From contig JAJVHZ010000043.1 of assembly GCA_022072255.1 (NCBI GenBank), forward strand, positions 1 through 45,797: DNA of 45,797 nt. Reading direction: 5' to 3'. The stretch's first letter is position 1, and every line of letters begins with the position of its first letter. Under the pieces are notes generated by a model. It did no database searches, was not told the origin of the DNA, and saw nothing but the letters and a program-made list of their open reading frames with translations. Both the position numbers and the translations under genes were made by a program. Below, one piece after another: positions 28,599-37,435 of this stretch. Origin of the DNA: Gammaproteobacteria bacterium (GTDB lineage Bacteria; Pseudomonadota; Gammaproteobacteria; JAJPIJ01).

Positions 28599-29502
28599 GG
28601 TTCTGCAGGAGATCGCCCAGGGGATACATCCGTATCTTGCAAAGGGGAAGGTGGCCTCCTACATACCGGCGTTGCGCCGCGTGCCGCTCACGAAATTCGG
28701 GATGGCCGTATGCATGGTCGATGGCGCCGAGTTCGCGGTCCGCGATGCCGCCGAGCCATTCTCGATCCAGAGCATCTCCAAGCTGTTCACGCTGATGCTG
28801 GCGATGAGCCGGATTGGCGATGAAGTCTGGCGACACGTCGGCAAGGAGCCCTCGGGTACGGCGTTCAATTCGCTCGTTCAACTCGAGTACGAGAAGGGCA
28901 TCCCGCGCAATCCCTTCATCAACGCCGGCGCGTTGACCGTGCTCGACTGCCTCATGGCGAACACCCGCGGACGCACCGCCGAGATCATCCGCGACTACGC
29001 GCGCGTGCTCTCCAGGAATTTCCAGATCGACTACGACGAGAAGGTCTACGCCTCGGAACTGAAGGCGGCTTACCGGAACCGATCGATTGCGAATCTGCTC
29101 CGCAGTCATGGACGGATCGGGCAGGAGCCCGAGCACCTGCTCGATACCTATTGCCGGCAGTGCTCCCTCGAGATGAGCTGCGTGGACCTGGCGCGGGCGT
29201 TCCTGCCGCTGGCCAGCGCCGGCCACTCGCCCCTGCTGCACGAAACGGTGCTGACCGAGCGGCAGGCGCGCCGCATAAACGCCATCATGATGACCAGCGG
29301 CGTGTACGACTCCGCGGGCAGTTTCGCCTTCCGTGTCGGATTGCCGGCGAAGAGCGGCGTCGGCGGCGGCATCGTCGCGGTCGTGCCGCGGCGATGCTGC
29401 ATCACCGTGTGGTCCCCCGGACTCGATCGCGCCGGCAATTCGCTGGCGGGGATCGCGGCGCTGGAGATGTTCGTGCGCGCGACGAAGATGTCCATACTCT
29501 GA
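28579..29502 (+). CDS. glsA: Glutaminase (serine-dependent, GlsA family)
   Basis: 307-residue enzyme converting glutamine to glutamate and ammonia; usual bacterial length. The beta-lactamase-like SxxK motif is S65-I-S-K68 in FSIQSISKLF. Other family marks: EPSGTAFNSLVQLEYEKGIPRNPFINAGAL (about 93-122), YDEKVYASELKAAYRNRSIA, and TSGVYDSAGSFAFRVGLPAKSGVGGGI (about 238-264). Two nearby ATGs (28579 and 28585) can serve as start. A GC-rich inverted repeat (GCCGGC/GCCGGC, about 29520-29538) follows the stop. Possible roles are nitrogen supply or acid resistance. Confidence 0.96.
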   Translation: MPMGLDEVLQEIAQGIHPYLAKGKVASYIPALRRVPLTKFGMAVCMVDGAEFAVRDAAEPFSIQSISKLFTLMLAMSRIGDEVWRHVGKEPSGTAFNSLVQLEYEKGIPRNPFINAGALTVLDCLMANTRGRTAEIIRDYARVLSRNFQIDYDEKVYASELKAAYRNRSIANLLRSHGRIGQEPEHLLDTYCRQCSLEMSCVDLARAFLPLASAGHSPLLHETVLTERQARRINAIMMTSGVYDSAGSFAFRVGLPAKSGVGGGIVAVVPRRCCITVWSPGLDRAGNSLAGIAALEMFVRATKMSIL

Positions 29503-29617
29503 CCCCGACTCCGCCTGCGCCGGCGCACGCCGCCGGCCGCACGGGCCGCGCTGCAAGTATGGCCGCGGATGGAGTACCCTACCCTGCCGTACGCAGACCT
29601 GAACCCGGAGTCCCACG

Positions 29618-30193
29618 ATGAGCGTCAAGGTGCTCTGCTTCGCCGGCGCCAATCGCGCCGCCTCCTACAACAGGCGGCTGGCGCGCGCCGCCCATGCGGC
29701 GGTCGTGGCGGCCGGCGCCGAGGCGACGCTGCTCGACCTGCGCGACTATCCTCTGCCGCTCTACGACGGCGACCTGGAGGTCGCCGAGGGCGTGCCGGAG
29801 AACGCGCTGCGCCTGAAGACCCTGTTCAAGGCGCACCAGGCGCTGCTGATCGCCGCTCCGGAATACAACAGCTCGATCACGCCGCTGCTGAAAAACACGC
29901 TCGACTGGATCTCGCGCGAGCACCAGGGCGAAAGCGGCCGCGTGCCGTATGCCGGCAAGGTGGCCGCGCTGGTGGCGGCATCGACCGGCACCCTCGGCGG
30001 CCTGCGCGGACTGTTCCACGTGCGCCAGATCCTCACCACCCTGGGCGTGCTGGTGCTGCCCGAACAGATGCCGCTCAGCAAGGCGCACGAGGCGTTCGAT
30101 GCGGACGGGCGATTGCAGGACGCACGCCAGCAGAGCACGCTCGAGAACATCGCGCAGAAGCTCGTCGGCGTCACCGCCAGGCTCGGCGCGTGA
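29618..30193 (+). CDS. NADPH-dependent FMN reductase family protein
   Basis: 191-residue flavodoxin-like protein. FMN-binding loop: CFAGANRAASYNRRLARAA (about 7-25). Second signature: LIAAPEYNSSITPLLKNTLDW (about 77-97), the classic APEYN motif, and the glycine-rich ASTGTLGGLRG (about 122-132). Such enzymes reduce FMN, quinones or azo/chromate compounds with NAD(P)H; the real substrate is unknown. It lies between glsA and a convergent LysR gene. Confidence 0.93.
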   Translation: MSVKVLCFAGANRAASYNRRLARAAHAAVVAAGAEATLLDLRDYPLPLYDGDLEVAEGVPENALRLKTLFKAHQALLIAAPEYNSSITPLLKNTLDWISREHQGESGRVPYAGKVAALVAASTGTLGGLRGLFHVRQILTTLGVLVLPEQMPLSKAHEAFDADGRLQDARQQSTLENIAQKLVGVTARLGA

Positions 30194-30231
30194 TCGCACC
30201 GGGCGCTCCCGCGCCGCGCGCTCCCCGGCAG

Positions 30232-31116
30232 TTATCGCTGTCGGCCCGAAGCCGATCGGCGGGTGGCGGGTGGCTGTGCCTCGGCGACGTGGCGCAGCCC
30301 CGCCAATGCCGGCATGAGTACCTTGGGATCCGCGCCCTCGGAGTACACGACGTAGGCCGGGTAGAGGAATTCGCGCGCACCGCGGACCAGTCGCAGACGG
30401 CCGGCGCGCAGGTGCGGCTGTACGGAGTGCAGGCGGAAATAGCCGGAGCCACCGACCTTGAGTATGTACTCCAGTCCGAGCGGCCCCAGCCCGACGAAGG
30501 TCCCGGGATTGGACAACTCCGGGAACGTGAGCTTGTGGTGAGCTGAGAACTCCGGCCCCCAGTCCACATAGACGTACTCGCTCGAGGGCAGCGGCTGCCT
30601 GCGACGCGCCGTCGTCACGAGCACGAGCTTCTCCTCCATCAGCAGCTCGATCCTCAGACCCGGCCGGTGTTGCGGCGCGTACATCACGGCGATGTCGAGG
30701 ATGCCCTCGGCGACCTGAATCATCAGATTCTCGGGCACGCCGACCTGCGTTCGAATCGCCAGGTGCGGCGCGGATTTCTTCATCCAGACCAGCCAGTCGA
30801 GCAGCAGCGGATTCCACAGGCTGAGCTCACCGCCCACCGCCACCATGGCCCGCAATCCCGGCGGCACCGCGACCTCGTGACGCGCCCGCTCCCACACCTG
30901 GACGAGCGTCGGCGCATAGCGCATGAACTGCTCCCCGGCCGTCGTGAGAGATGCGCCCGACTTGTTGCGCACGAACAGCTTCCTGCCGAGCAGTTCCTCC
31001 AGGGTGCGCACCCGCATGCTCACGGCCGTCTGCGTGACGTGCAGGCGTTCGGCCGCACGCGCGAAGTTGCCGGCGGCCACGATCTCCAGGAATGTACGGG
31101 CGAGATTGATGTCCAT
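30232..31116 (-). CDS. LysR-family transcriptional regulator
   Basis: 294 residues: winged helix-turn-helix at about 1-62 (LARTFLEIVAAGNFARAAERLHVTQTAVSMRVRTLEELLG), then a periplasmic-binding-protein-like effector domain (about 88-275; WNPLLLDWLVWMKKSAPHLAI, LDIAVMYAPQHRPGL). It is divergent from the superoxide dismutase gene with 183 bases between them, so it may control that group; effector unknown. The C-terminus is basic and probably disordered. Confidence 0.94.
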   Translation of the reverse strand: MDINLARTFLEIVAAGNFARAAERLHVTQTAVSMRVRTLEELLGRKLFVRNKSGASLTTAGEQFMRYAPTLVQVWERARHEVAVPPGLRAMVAVGGELSLWNPLLLDWLVWMKKSAPHLAIRTQVGVPENLMIQVAEGILDIAVMYAPQHRPGLRIELLMEEKLVLVTTARRRQPLPSSEYVYVDWGPEFSAHHKLTFPELSNPGTFVGLGPLGLEYILKVGGSGYFRLHSVQPHLRAGRLRLVRGAREFLYPAYVVYSEGADPKVLMPALAGLRHVAEAQPPATRRSASGRQR

Positions 31117-31299
31117 GCGATACGGGACGGTTTCGTAGGGATCTCCAGCCCGCTGCGGGGCGCGTGCCGGACCCGATGAGTCGGGTCGCGCCTAGTATCA
31201 ATTTTTCTACATCGATCGGTCAATTAAATTCGTTTTACTGATTGATGCGCCGGGGCGCAAGATGGACCAGCCTGAAATCGACCGAACGGAGGATCTGAG
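31117..31299. promoter_or_regulatory. AT-rich divergent control region between the LysR gene and SOD
   Basis: The stretch about 31190-31250 is far richer in A+T than the surroundings. ATCAAT (near 31198) and ATTGAT (near 31240) form a widely spaced inverted repeat around ATCGATCGGTCAATTAAAT. LysR sites usually hold T-N11-A inside such dyads, so this is the likely binding zone. GGAGG stands 9 bases before the SOD start. Confidence 0.45.
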
Positions 31300-31968
31300 A
31301 TGGCAATCGAACTCCCCAGTCTCCCCTATCCCTACGAAGCCCTGGAGCCGCTGGTGTCGGGCGCCACGCTGAAGACCCATCACGGCCGGCATCACCGCGC
31401 CTACGTGGACAACCTGAACTCGCTCGTGCGCGGGACCGATCTCGCCGACAAGCCGCTGGAGGACATCGTCAGGCAATCGGCGCGCCGCAAGACGACGGAG
31501 CCGGCGATGACCGCCGTATTCAACAATGCCGCGCAGGCGTGGAACCACGCCTTCTACTGGCGCTCGCTGGCGCCACCGAGCGAGCGCGCGCCGCAGGGGG
31601 CGCTCGCGCAGCGGCTCACCGCCGATTTCGGCAGCCACAACGAATTCGCGCAGGCCTTGACGACCGCGGCGACCAAGCATTTCGCCAGCGGCTGGGCCTG
31701 GCTGGTGGCCGATCGCGGCGCGCTGCGCATCCTCACGACCGCCAACGCCGACACTCCAATCCTGCAGGGGCTCGTTCCGCTGCTCGTCATAGACCTCTGG
31801 GAGCACGCCTACTACCTGGACTATCGGGCGGACCGCGCGCGGTATGTCGGCGGGGTCGTGGGTCACCTGCTGAACTGGTCGTTCGCGGAGGAGAACCTCC
31901 GCGGGGCCGGGGAGGAACTGCAACCTGGCGCCGCGCCGCCACGAACCGGCAGATTGGGAAGGGCGTAG
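31300..31968 (+). CDS. sodB: Superoxide dismutase, Fe type
   Basis: 222-residue cytoplasmic enzyme turning superoxide into O2 and H2O2. Metal ligands H27 (KTHHGRHH), H83 (WNHAFYW), D165 and H169 (DLWEHAYYLDY). Q79 in AAQAWNH, in the place of the Fe-type glutamine, and the overall likeness to E. coli SodB indicate iron as metal. The C-terminal 20 residues (EELQPGAAPPRTGRLGRA) extend beyond the normal end. First gene of a plus-strand group with DUF488, FAD oxidoreductase and AhpD-like genes. Confidence 0.97.
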   Translation: MAIELPSLPYPYEALEPLVSGATLKTHHGRHHRAYVDNLNSLVRGTDLADKPLEDIVRQSARRKTTEPAMTAVFNNAAQAWNHAFYWRSLAPPSERAPQGALAQRLTADFGSHNEFAQALTTAATKHFASGWAWLVADRGALRILTTANADTPILQGLVPLLVIDLWEHAYYLDYRADRARYVGGVVGHLLNWSFAEENLRGAGEELQPGAAPPRTGRLGRA

Positions 31969-31970
31969 CG

Positions 31971-32450
31971 ATGCGCGCCGGGCGATCCCGCCGCATGAGT
32001 CCGCCTGGTGCCCGCCGCCCGGTCCGGGTGAAGCGCGTCTATGAGCCGCCGGACCCGCGGGACGGAACGCGGGTCCTGGTCGACCGGCTCTGGCCGCGGG
32101 GCATCAGTTCGGACGAGGCCGCCGCCGATCTCTGGCTGAAGGACGCTGCGCCGAGCGACGCCCTGCGGCGCTGGTTCGGCCATGACCCGGTCCGCTGGAC
32201 GTCGTTCCGGAGGAAGTATCGCGCCGAGCTTGCCGGGCGCGCGGAAGTCCTGCGCCTGCTCGACGAGCTCCGCCGTCGCGGGCCGGTCACCCTGCTCTTC
32301 GGCGCGCGCGACACCGAGCGCAACAACGCCGTCGTGCTGAGCGAGGTCCTGAACGGGGATCCGCCCGGATCGGAGCTCGCGCCACCCGGCGGGCCACGCG
32401 CGAGGATACGCGGCAGCAAGCCCGCTCGTAGCGGTGGAGACCGGTCGTGA
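31971..32450 (+). CDS. DUF488 (YeaO-like) family protein
   Basis: 159 residues. The family core is complete: VRVKRVYEPPDPRDGTRVLV, DRLWPRGISSDEAAADLWLK, LRRWFGHDPVRWTSFRRKY and VTLLFGARDTERNNAVVL. Its biochemical role is unknown, although such genes often lie with oxidative or metal stress genes. The ATG at 31971 is 2 bases after the SOD stop with GAAGGG before it; an alternative ATG is at 31995, closer to the domain. The stop overlaps the next start by 4 bases. Confidence 0.88.
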   Translation: MRAGRSRRMSPPGARRPVRVKRVYEPPDPRDGTRVLVDRLWPRGISSDEAAADLWLKDAAPSDALRRWFGHDPVRWTSFRRKYRAELAGRAEVLRLLDELRRRGPVTLLFGARDTERNNAVVLSEVLNGDPPGSELAPPGGPRARIRGSKPARSGGDRS

Positions 32451-33652
32451 CGCAGGATCGCTACGACTACGTCATCGTCGGCGCCGGGCTCGCAGGCGCC
32501 TCTGCCGTCGAAGGCATCAGGCAGCACGACAAGCAGGGCTCGATCCTGCTGGCGGGCGCCGAGCCGCAACGGCCGTACAACCGCCCGCCGCTCTCGAAGC
32601 AGCTCTGGACCGGCAAGGAAACCCTCGAGAAGATATTCATCCATGGCGCGGAGTTCTACGAGCGTGAACGTGTCGATCTCGCGCTTGCCACGCAGATCGA
32701 CGCGGTGGACGCCGGTGCTCGCGAGATCCGCGACCGGCAGGGGCGCCGATACCGCTACGGGAAGCTGCTGCTGGCGACGGGAGGCAGCCCGCGCCGGCTG
32801 CCCATCCCGGGCGGCGGTCTCGATGGCCTCTCGTACTTCCGCACCTACGACGACTACGTGCAGCTGCGGCGCGCCGCAGCGTCGGCGAAGACGGCCGTCG
32901 TCATCGGCGGGGGCTTCATCGGTTCGGAGATCGCCGCCGCGCTCAACATGTCCGGTATCGAGGTCAGCATGGTCTTCCCCGGACCACACCTCGTCGACCG
33001 GGTGTTTCCGGAGCCGCTCGCCCGCGCACTACAGTCCGGTTTCGCCGAGCGCGGGGTTCAGGTTCTCGCCGGCGACCGGCCCGTGTCGATCACCCGCAGC
33101 GGCATGCACTTCATCGTCCGCACCGAAAAGGGTCGGCGGCTACGCGCTGATCTCGCCGTCGCCGGGATCGGGATCACGCCCAACCTCACGCTCGCGGCGC
33201 AGACCGGCCTGCAAACCGGCGACGGGATCGTCGTGAACGAGCTCTTGCAGACCTCCGATCCCGACATCTACGCCGCCGGCGACAATGCATTCTTCCCTTA
33301 CCGGTCGCTCGGCAAGGCCATGCGGATCGAGCACTGGGACCACGCCCTCAACCAGGGCCGCTGCGCCGGCCGGAACATGGCGGGCGCCGGCGAGACCTAC
33401 GACTACATGCCGTTCTTCTTCTCCGATCTCTTCGACTTCGGCTACGAAGCGGTCGGCAACGTCGACGCGTCGCTCGAGACCTGGGCGGACTGGCAGGAGG
33501 AGAACCGCACCGGAGTGATCTACTACCTTGTCGACGGCGTCGTGCAGGGTGTCATGCTCTGCAACGTGTGGGAAAAGGTGGATGCCGCACGCGAGCTGAT
33601 CCGCGCTCGCAAGAGGTGGACGCACGCGACGTTGCGCGGCATGATCCGGTGA
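32447..33652 (+). CDS. AIF-like FAD/NAD(P)H oxidoreductase (ferredoxin/rubredoxin reductase type)
   Basis: 401-residue flavoprotein. FAD-binding GxGxxG at 12-17 (GAGLAG), YNRPPLSKQLW (about 44-54), NAD-binding GGGFIG at 154-159, and the second FAD motif DIYAAGDNAFFPY (about 275-287). The C-terminal part with YMPFFFSDLFDFGYEAVG is the AIF-type dimerisation domain. It moves electrons between NAD(P)H and a small redox protein or quinone; the partner is not encoded next to it. GTG start with a 4-base overlap with the DUF488 gene. Confidence 0.92.
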   Translation: MTQDRYDYVIVGAGLAGASAVEGIRQHDKQGSILLAGAEPQRPYNRPPLSKQLWTGKETLEKIFIHGAEFYERERVDLALATQIDAVDAGAREIRDRQGRRYRYGKLLLATGGSPRRLPIPGGGLDGLSYFRTYDDYVQLRRAAASAKTAVVIGGGFIGSEIAAALNMSGIEVSMVFPGPHLVDRVFPEPLARALQSGFAERGVQVLAGDRPVSITRSGMHFIVRTEKGRRLRADLAVAGIGITPNLTLAAQTGLQTGDGIVVNELLQTSDPDIYAAGDNAFFPYRSLGKAMRIEHWDHALNQGRCAGRNMAGAGETYDYMPFFFSDLFDFGYEAVGNVDASLETWADWQEENRTGVIYYLVDGVVQGVMLCNVWEKVDAARELIRARKRWTHATLRGMIR

Positions 33653-33704
33653 GCGGCCTCCGCGAACGCAGCCACACACCACACCGATACTGGATCCAGA
33701 CAAC

Positions 33705-34055
33705 ATGACCGACAACCAGCTCTATCCCCCCGCGACCGGCGAGCTCGCGGCCAGGCGCACCCGGCTCGCCCCGGAGATCGACGCGGCGTTCAAGGCGTTC
33801 AGTGCCCGCGTGTTCGCCCCGGGCGCGCTGCCCGTGAAGGCGAAGCAGCTGATCGCCGTCGCGGTCGCCCACGTCACGCAGTGCCCGTACTGCATCCGCG
33901 GACACACCAAGGCCGCGCTGCGCGCGGGCGCGACGCGCGAGGAACTCATGGAGGCCATCTGGGTCGCCGCCGAGATGCGCGCCGGCGGTGCCTATGCGCA
34001 CTCCACGCTGGCGCTGAACGTGATGGAGGAGCACGGCGAGCCCCCGGGTGCATAG
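33705..34055 (+). CDS. AhpD-like / carboxymuconolactone decarboxylase-family protein
   Basis: 116-residue helical protein with the AhpD-type redox motif CPYCIRGHTKAAL (C60, C63, H67), which forms a disulfide and can reduce peroxide-handling partners. The rest (GATREELMEAIWVAAEMRAGGAYAHS) is the family's usual second half. Most likely an alkylhydroperoxidase or general thiol-redox protein rather than a true decarboxylase. It ends the SOD-led group, 136 bases before ccoN. Confidence 0.92.
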   Translation: MTDNQLYPPATGELAARRTRLAPEIDAAFKAFSARVFAPGALPVKAKQLIAVAVAHVTQCPYCIRGHTKAALRAGATREELMEAIWVAAEMRAGGAYAHSTLALNVMEEHGEPPGA

Positions 34056-34194
34056 GCAGGCTGCCGGGTGCGAGACTCCGGCTCCCACTCAATTACCGAC
34101 AGCTCACCACGGTGGCGTCAAAGCCGGAATGATCTCCGGCAAGGTGGCATTTCTGTCCGTTCATTTGGTTGTTTGAATCGCATCGGGGACCGTG

Positions 34195-35661
34195 ATGGCC
34201 AGCACCGAATACTACAACGACCGCGTCGTGCGTCTGTTCCTGCTGGCGGCGACGGTGTGGGGCATCGTAGGCATGCTCCTTGGCATGTACGCGGCCGCCG
34301 AACTCGCCTGGCCTGGCCTGAATCTCGGCATACCCTGGGTGACGTTCAGCCGGCTCCGGCCGGATCACACTTTCGGCGTCATTTTCGCATTCGGCGGATC
34401 GGCGCTGATGGGTACGTGCTACTACGTCGTGCAGCGCACCGGCCACTGCCGGCTCGCATGGGATCGGGTGGCCGAGTGCACGTTCTGGGGCTGGCAGCTG
34501 GTCTGCGTGCTGGCGATGGTGACGATGCCGCTCGGCATCACGCAGAGCAAGGAGTATGCCGAACCCGAGTGGTTCATCGACATCCTGACGGCGATCGTCT
34601 GGATCAGCTTCGGCGCGGTGTTCTTCGCGACCCTGGCGCGCCGGCGCATCCGCCACATCTACGTCGCCAACTGGTACTACGGCGCGTTCATCATCGCGGT
34701 CGGTCTGCTGCACGTCGTCAACAACCTCGCGCTGCCGGCATCGCTGACGAAGTCCTACCCGATCTACTCCGGTGTCGCCGACGCGATGGTGCAGTGGTGG
34801 TACGGCCACAACGCGGTGGCATTCTTCCTGACCGCCGGTTTCCTCGGGATGATGTACTACTTCGTGCCGCGCCAGGCCCAACAGCCGCTTTGGAGCTACC
34901 GCTTCTCGATCGTCAACTTCTGGGCCCTGATCTCGATCTACATGTGGGCCGGCTCGCACCACCTGATGTACACCGCGCTGCCGGACTGGGTGCAGTCGGT
35001 CGGCATGGCATTCTCGCTGGTCCTGCTGATGCCGAGCTGGGGCTCGGCCGCGAACGGCCTGCTGACCTTCAACGGCTCGTGGCACCGCCTGAGATCCGAT
35101 CCGGCGGCCAAGTTCATGGTGCTCGCGCTGGTGTTCTACGCCGCGTCGACGTCCGAAGGCTCGATGATGGCGATCAAGACCGTCAACTCGCTGTCGCACT
35201 ACACGGACTGGACGATCGCGCACGTGCACTCGGGTTCGCTCGGCTGGGTCGCAATGATCACGATCGGCTCGCTGTACGCGATGGCGCCGCGCGCGCTCGG
35301 CCGCCCCGAGATGCACTCGCGAAAGGCGATCGAACTGCATTTCTGGATGCACACGGCGGGCACGCTGCTGTACGTCGCCGCGATGTGGATCGCCGGAGTG
35401 ACCGAGGGCATGATGTGGCGCGCCACGCAGCCGGACGGCTCGCTGACGCACGCGTTCATCGACAGCCTGCTCGCGATCAAGCCGCTGTACGTACTGCGCT
35501 GGTCCGGTGGCGTGCTGATCTGGCTCGGCATGTGGGTGATGGCGTGGAACCTCTGGTACACGGCCGCCGACGCCCGCAGGAAGGTCATCCTGCCAGTGCC
35601 GGTACCGATCCCGGAGCCGGTATCGCCGCAGACCCCGGCGCCGCTTCCGGTTGCCGGTTGA
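34195..35661 (+). CDS. ccoN: Cytochrome cbb3 oxidase subunit I
   Basis: 488-residue heme-copper oxidase catalytic subunit with 12 or more membrane spans. Low-spin heme ligand H58 (RPDHTFGVIFAFGGSA), CuB histidine with the nearby crosslinked tyrosine zone (WWYGHNAVAFFLTAGFLGMMYYFVPR), the SHHLMYTALP pair, and the high/low-spin heme ligands HVHSGSLGW. A GTG three bases upstream (34192) could also start it. It reduces O2 to water with high affinity and pumps protons. The 3' end (Pro-rich VPVPIPEPVSPQTPAPLP) is a short disordered tail. ccoO follows after 9 bases. Confidence 0.97.
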   Translation: MASTEYYNDRVVRLFLLAATVWGIVGMLLGMYAAAELAWPGLNLGIPWVTFSRLRPDHTFGVIFAFGGSALMGTCYYVVQRTGHCRLAWDRVAECTFWGWQLVCVLAMVTMPLGITQSKEYAEPEWFIDILTAIVWISFGAVFFATLARRRIRHIYVANWYYGAFIIAVGLLHVVNNLALPASLTKSYPIYSGVADAMVQWWYGHNAVAFFLTAGFLGMMYYFVPRQAQQPLWSYRFSIVNFWALISIYMWAGSHHLMYTALPDWVQSVGMAFSLVLLMPSWGSAANGLLTFNGSWHRLRSDPAAKFMVLALVFYAASTSEGSMMAIKTVNSLSHYTDWTIAHVHSGSLGWVAMITIGSLYAMAPRALGRPEMHSRKAIELHFWMHTAGTLLYVAAMWIAGVTEGMMWRATQPDGSLTHAFIDSLLAIKPLYVLRWSGGVLIWLGMWVMAWNLWYTAADARRKVILPVPVPIPEPVSPQTPAPLPVAG

Positions 35662-35670
35662 GGAACGCCC

Positions 35671-36336
35671 ATGGCCTATCGCCACTTCGAATTCATCGAG
35701 AAACACGCGTGGATGCTCGGCATCCTGACCGCGTCCATGGTGTCGCTGGGCGGCCTCGCCGAGATCTTGCCGACGTTCGTCGAGGCGAACCGCGTCAAGC
35801 TGGAGGCAGGCGGCAAGCCCTACGAACCGCTGCGGCTGGCCGGCCGCGACATCTACGTACGCGAAGGCTGCTATCTCTGCCACTCGCAGATGATCCGCGC
35901 GCTGCGCTTCGAAACACAGCGTTACGGCCGCTTCTCCACCGCCGAGGAATCGGTTTACGACCGGCCGTTCCAGTGGGGCTCCAAACGCACCGGCCCGGAT
36001 CTGGCGCGCGTGGGCGGAAAGTATTCCGACGACTGGCAGCGCGTGCACCTGACGGAGCCGCGCGCCGTCGTGCCGCAATCGAACATGCCCGCCTATCCGT
36101 GGCTCGCGACGGCCGAGATCGACGCGGCCGAAATCGCGGCACGGATGCGTACACTGCGCAAGCTCGGCGACCCTTACACCGATGCCGACATCGCCGCCGC
36201 CGCCAAGGCGCTCGACGGCAGGACGGAACTCGATGCGCTGGTCGCCTACCTGCAGGGCCTCGGCGTCGCCAACGAGCCGCGGCCGGCGGAGGCAAACGCC
36301 GCTGCCACCGCGCCGGTCGCGAGGACTTCACCGTGA
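35671..36336 (+). CDS. ccoO: Cytochrome cbb3 oxidase subunit II (mono-heme cytochrome c)
   Basis: 221-residue membrane-anchored cytochrome c. One N-terminal span (about 12-34) followed by a periplasmic domain with CYLCH (C67, C70, H71) binding one heme; the conserved GCYLCHSQMIRALRFETQRYG stretch and NMPAYPWL, with the likely methionine ligand, are in place. It passes electrons to subunit I. The C-terminal 20 residues are Ala-rich. The stop overlaps the ccoQ start by 4 bases (GTGA). Confidence 0.97.
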   Translation: MAYRHFEFIEKHAWMLGILTASMVSLGGLAEILPTFVEANRVKLEAGGKPYEPLRLAGRDIYVREGCYLCHSQMIRALRFETQRYGRFSTAEESVYDRPFQWGSKRTGPDLARVGGKYSDDWQRVHLTEPRAVVPQSNMPAYPWLATAEIDAAEIAARMRTLRKLGDPYTDADIAAAAKALDGRTELDALVAYLQGLGVANEPRPAEANAAATAPVARTSP

Positions 36337-36527
36337 CTCCGGTCTGGGGTCATCTCGCCGGGGTCTTCATCGTGCTGATGATGGCGACGTTCATCGGCAT
36401 CTGGGTCTGGGCCTGGCTGCCCCGTCACAAGCACACGTTCGGCTGGCTGGCGCGGTTGCCGATGGAAGACAGCACCGAACGGGCGGACGATTCGATTCCG
36501 CCCACCGACGAGGAGGAGCGCCTGTGA
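36333..36527 (+). CDS. ccoQ: Cytochrome cbb3 oxidase subunit CcoQ
   Basis: 64-residue protein starting at a GTG. One membrane span at about 9-29 (GVFIVLMMATFIGIWVWAWL), then a short basic turn (RHKHTF) and an acidic tail (EDSTERADDSIPPTDEEERL), the normal CcoQ layout. CcoQ stabilises the oxidase. Four-base overlaps on both sides place it between ccoO and ccoP. The frame is easily missed because a long spurious frame runs in from upstream. Confidence 0.9.
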   Translation: MTPVWGHLAGVFIVLMMATFIGIWVWAWLPRHKHTFGWLARLPMEDSTERADDSIPPTDEEERL

Positions 36528-37435
36528 GCAGCGGCTGGTCCTGGTGGGTCATCGGCCTCATCGTCTTCAACCTCGGGGTGACGTTCCTCCTGTTCCTGTG
36601 GGCGCCGCGCGCCAAGGTGCCGGTACTGCCCGACGGCACCACCGGTCACGTCTGGGCCCACGGCGTCCTGCGCGAGGGCATGCACCGGCTGCCGGGCTGG
36701 TGGATCGTGGCGTCGTTCGCGATGTATTTCATCGCGTTCGGGTACCTTGTGCTGTATCCGGGCTTCGGCAACCACGAGGGCGCGCTCGGCTGGACCTCAG
36801 GACGGGAGCTCGCCGCCGCAACGGCGGCCAACTCCGCGAAGCTCGATCCGGTACTGCAGCGGCTTGCCGCGATGAGCGTCGAGGCGGTGGCCGGCGACGC
36901 CCAGGCGCAGCGGCTCGGCGCGCGCCTGTTCGTCGACAACTGCGCGGCCTGCCACGGCAGGGACGGCCTGGGCAACACGCGGCTCGGCGCGCCGAACCTG
37001 ACCGACGCCGACTGGCTTTATGGCGGCACGGGACAGGACATCACCACCTCGATCCGCGGCGGGCGAACGGGCGTGATGCCACCGTGGAGCACGCTCGGCG
37101 AGGCGACGGTGAAGAGCCTCGCCCAGTACGTGCTGAGCCTGTCCGGGCAGCCGCACGACGCGGCGGGCGCGGTGTCCGGCGAACCAACCTTCAAGACAAA
37201 CTGCGTCGCCTGTCACGGGCCGCAGGGCAAGGGCAACCCGCTGCTTGGCGCGCCGAACCTCACCGACGATATCTGGCTGTATGGCGGCACGCTGGCGGCG
37301 ATGGAAACGACGATTCGCGACGGCCGCCAGGGCCACATGCCCGCGTGGAGTCCGCGCCTGTCCGACGACGACATCCACGTCCTGGCTGGCTACGTCTATC
37401 ATCTTGCGCACGGTGCAGATGCAGCCGCGCGGTGA
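36524..37435 (+). CDS. ccoP: Cytochrome cbb3 oxidase subunit III (di-heme cytochrome c)
   Basis: 303 residues from the GTG at 36524. Two membrane spans (about 7-27 and 60-79) and a periplasmic part with two heme motifs: CAACH (C140, C143, H144) and CVACH (C227, C230, H231). The repeated LGAPNLTD-WLYGG pattern (about 154-168 and 240-254) and the later methionines are typical of CcoP. It accepts electrons from soluble cytochrome c. It is coupled to ccoQ by 4 bases. Confidence 0.96.
   Translation: MSSGWSWWVIGLIVFNLGVTFLLFLWAPRAKVPVLPDGTTGHVWAHGVLREGMHRLPGWWIVASFAMYFIAFGYLVLYPGFGNHEGALGWTSGRELAAATAANSAKLDPVLQRLAAMSVEAVAGDAQAQRLGARLFVDNCAACHGRDGLGNTRLGAPNLTDADWLYGGTGQDITTSIRGGRTGVMPPWSTLGEATVKSLAQYVLSLSGQPHDAAGAVSGEPTFKTNCVACHGPQGKGNPLLGAPNLTDDIWLYGGTLAAMETTIRDGRQGHMPAWSPRLSDDDIHVLAGYVYHLAHGADAAAR

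Noticed and set aside
34056-34194. FNR/ANR box (TTGAT-N4-ATCAA) ahead of ccoN
   Set aside because: Searched by eye for it, since cbb3 operons often have one; no matching site was found.
34068-36527. 819-codon plus-strand frame across ccoN and ccoO
   Set aside because: Only its last 64 codons are real (ccoQ from the GTG at 36333). The rest is Arg/Gly-rich and out of frame with the clear ccoN and ccoO.
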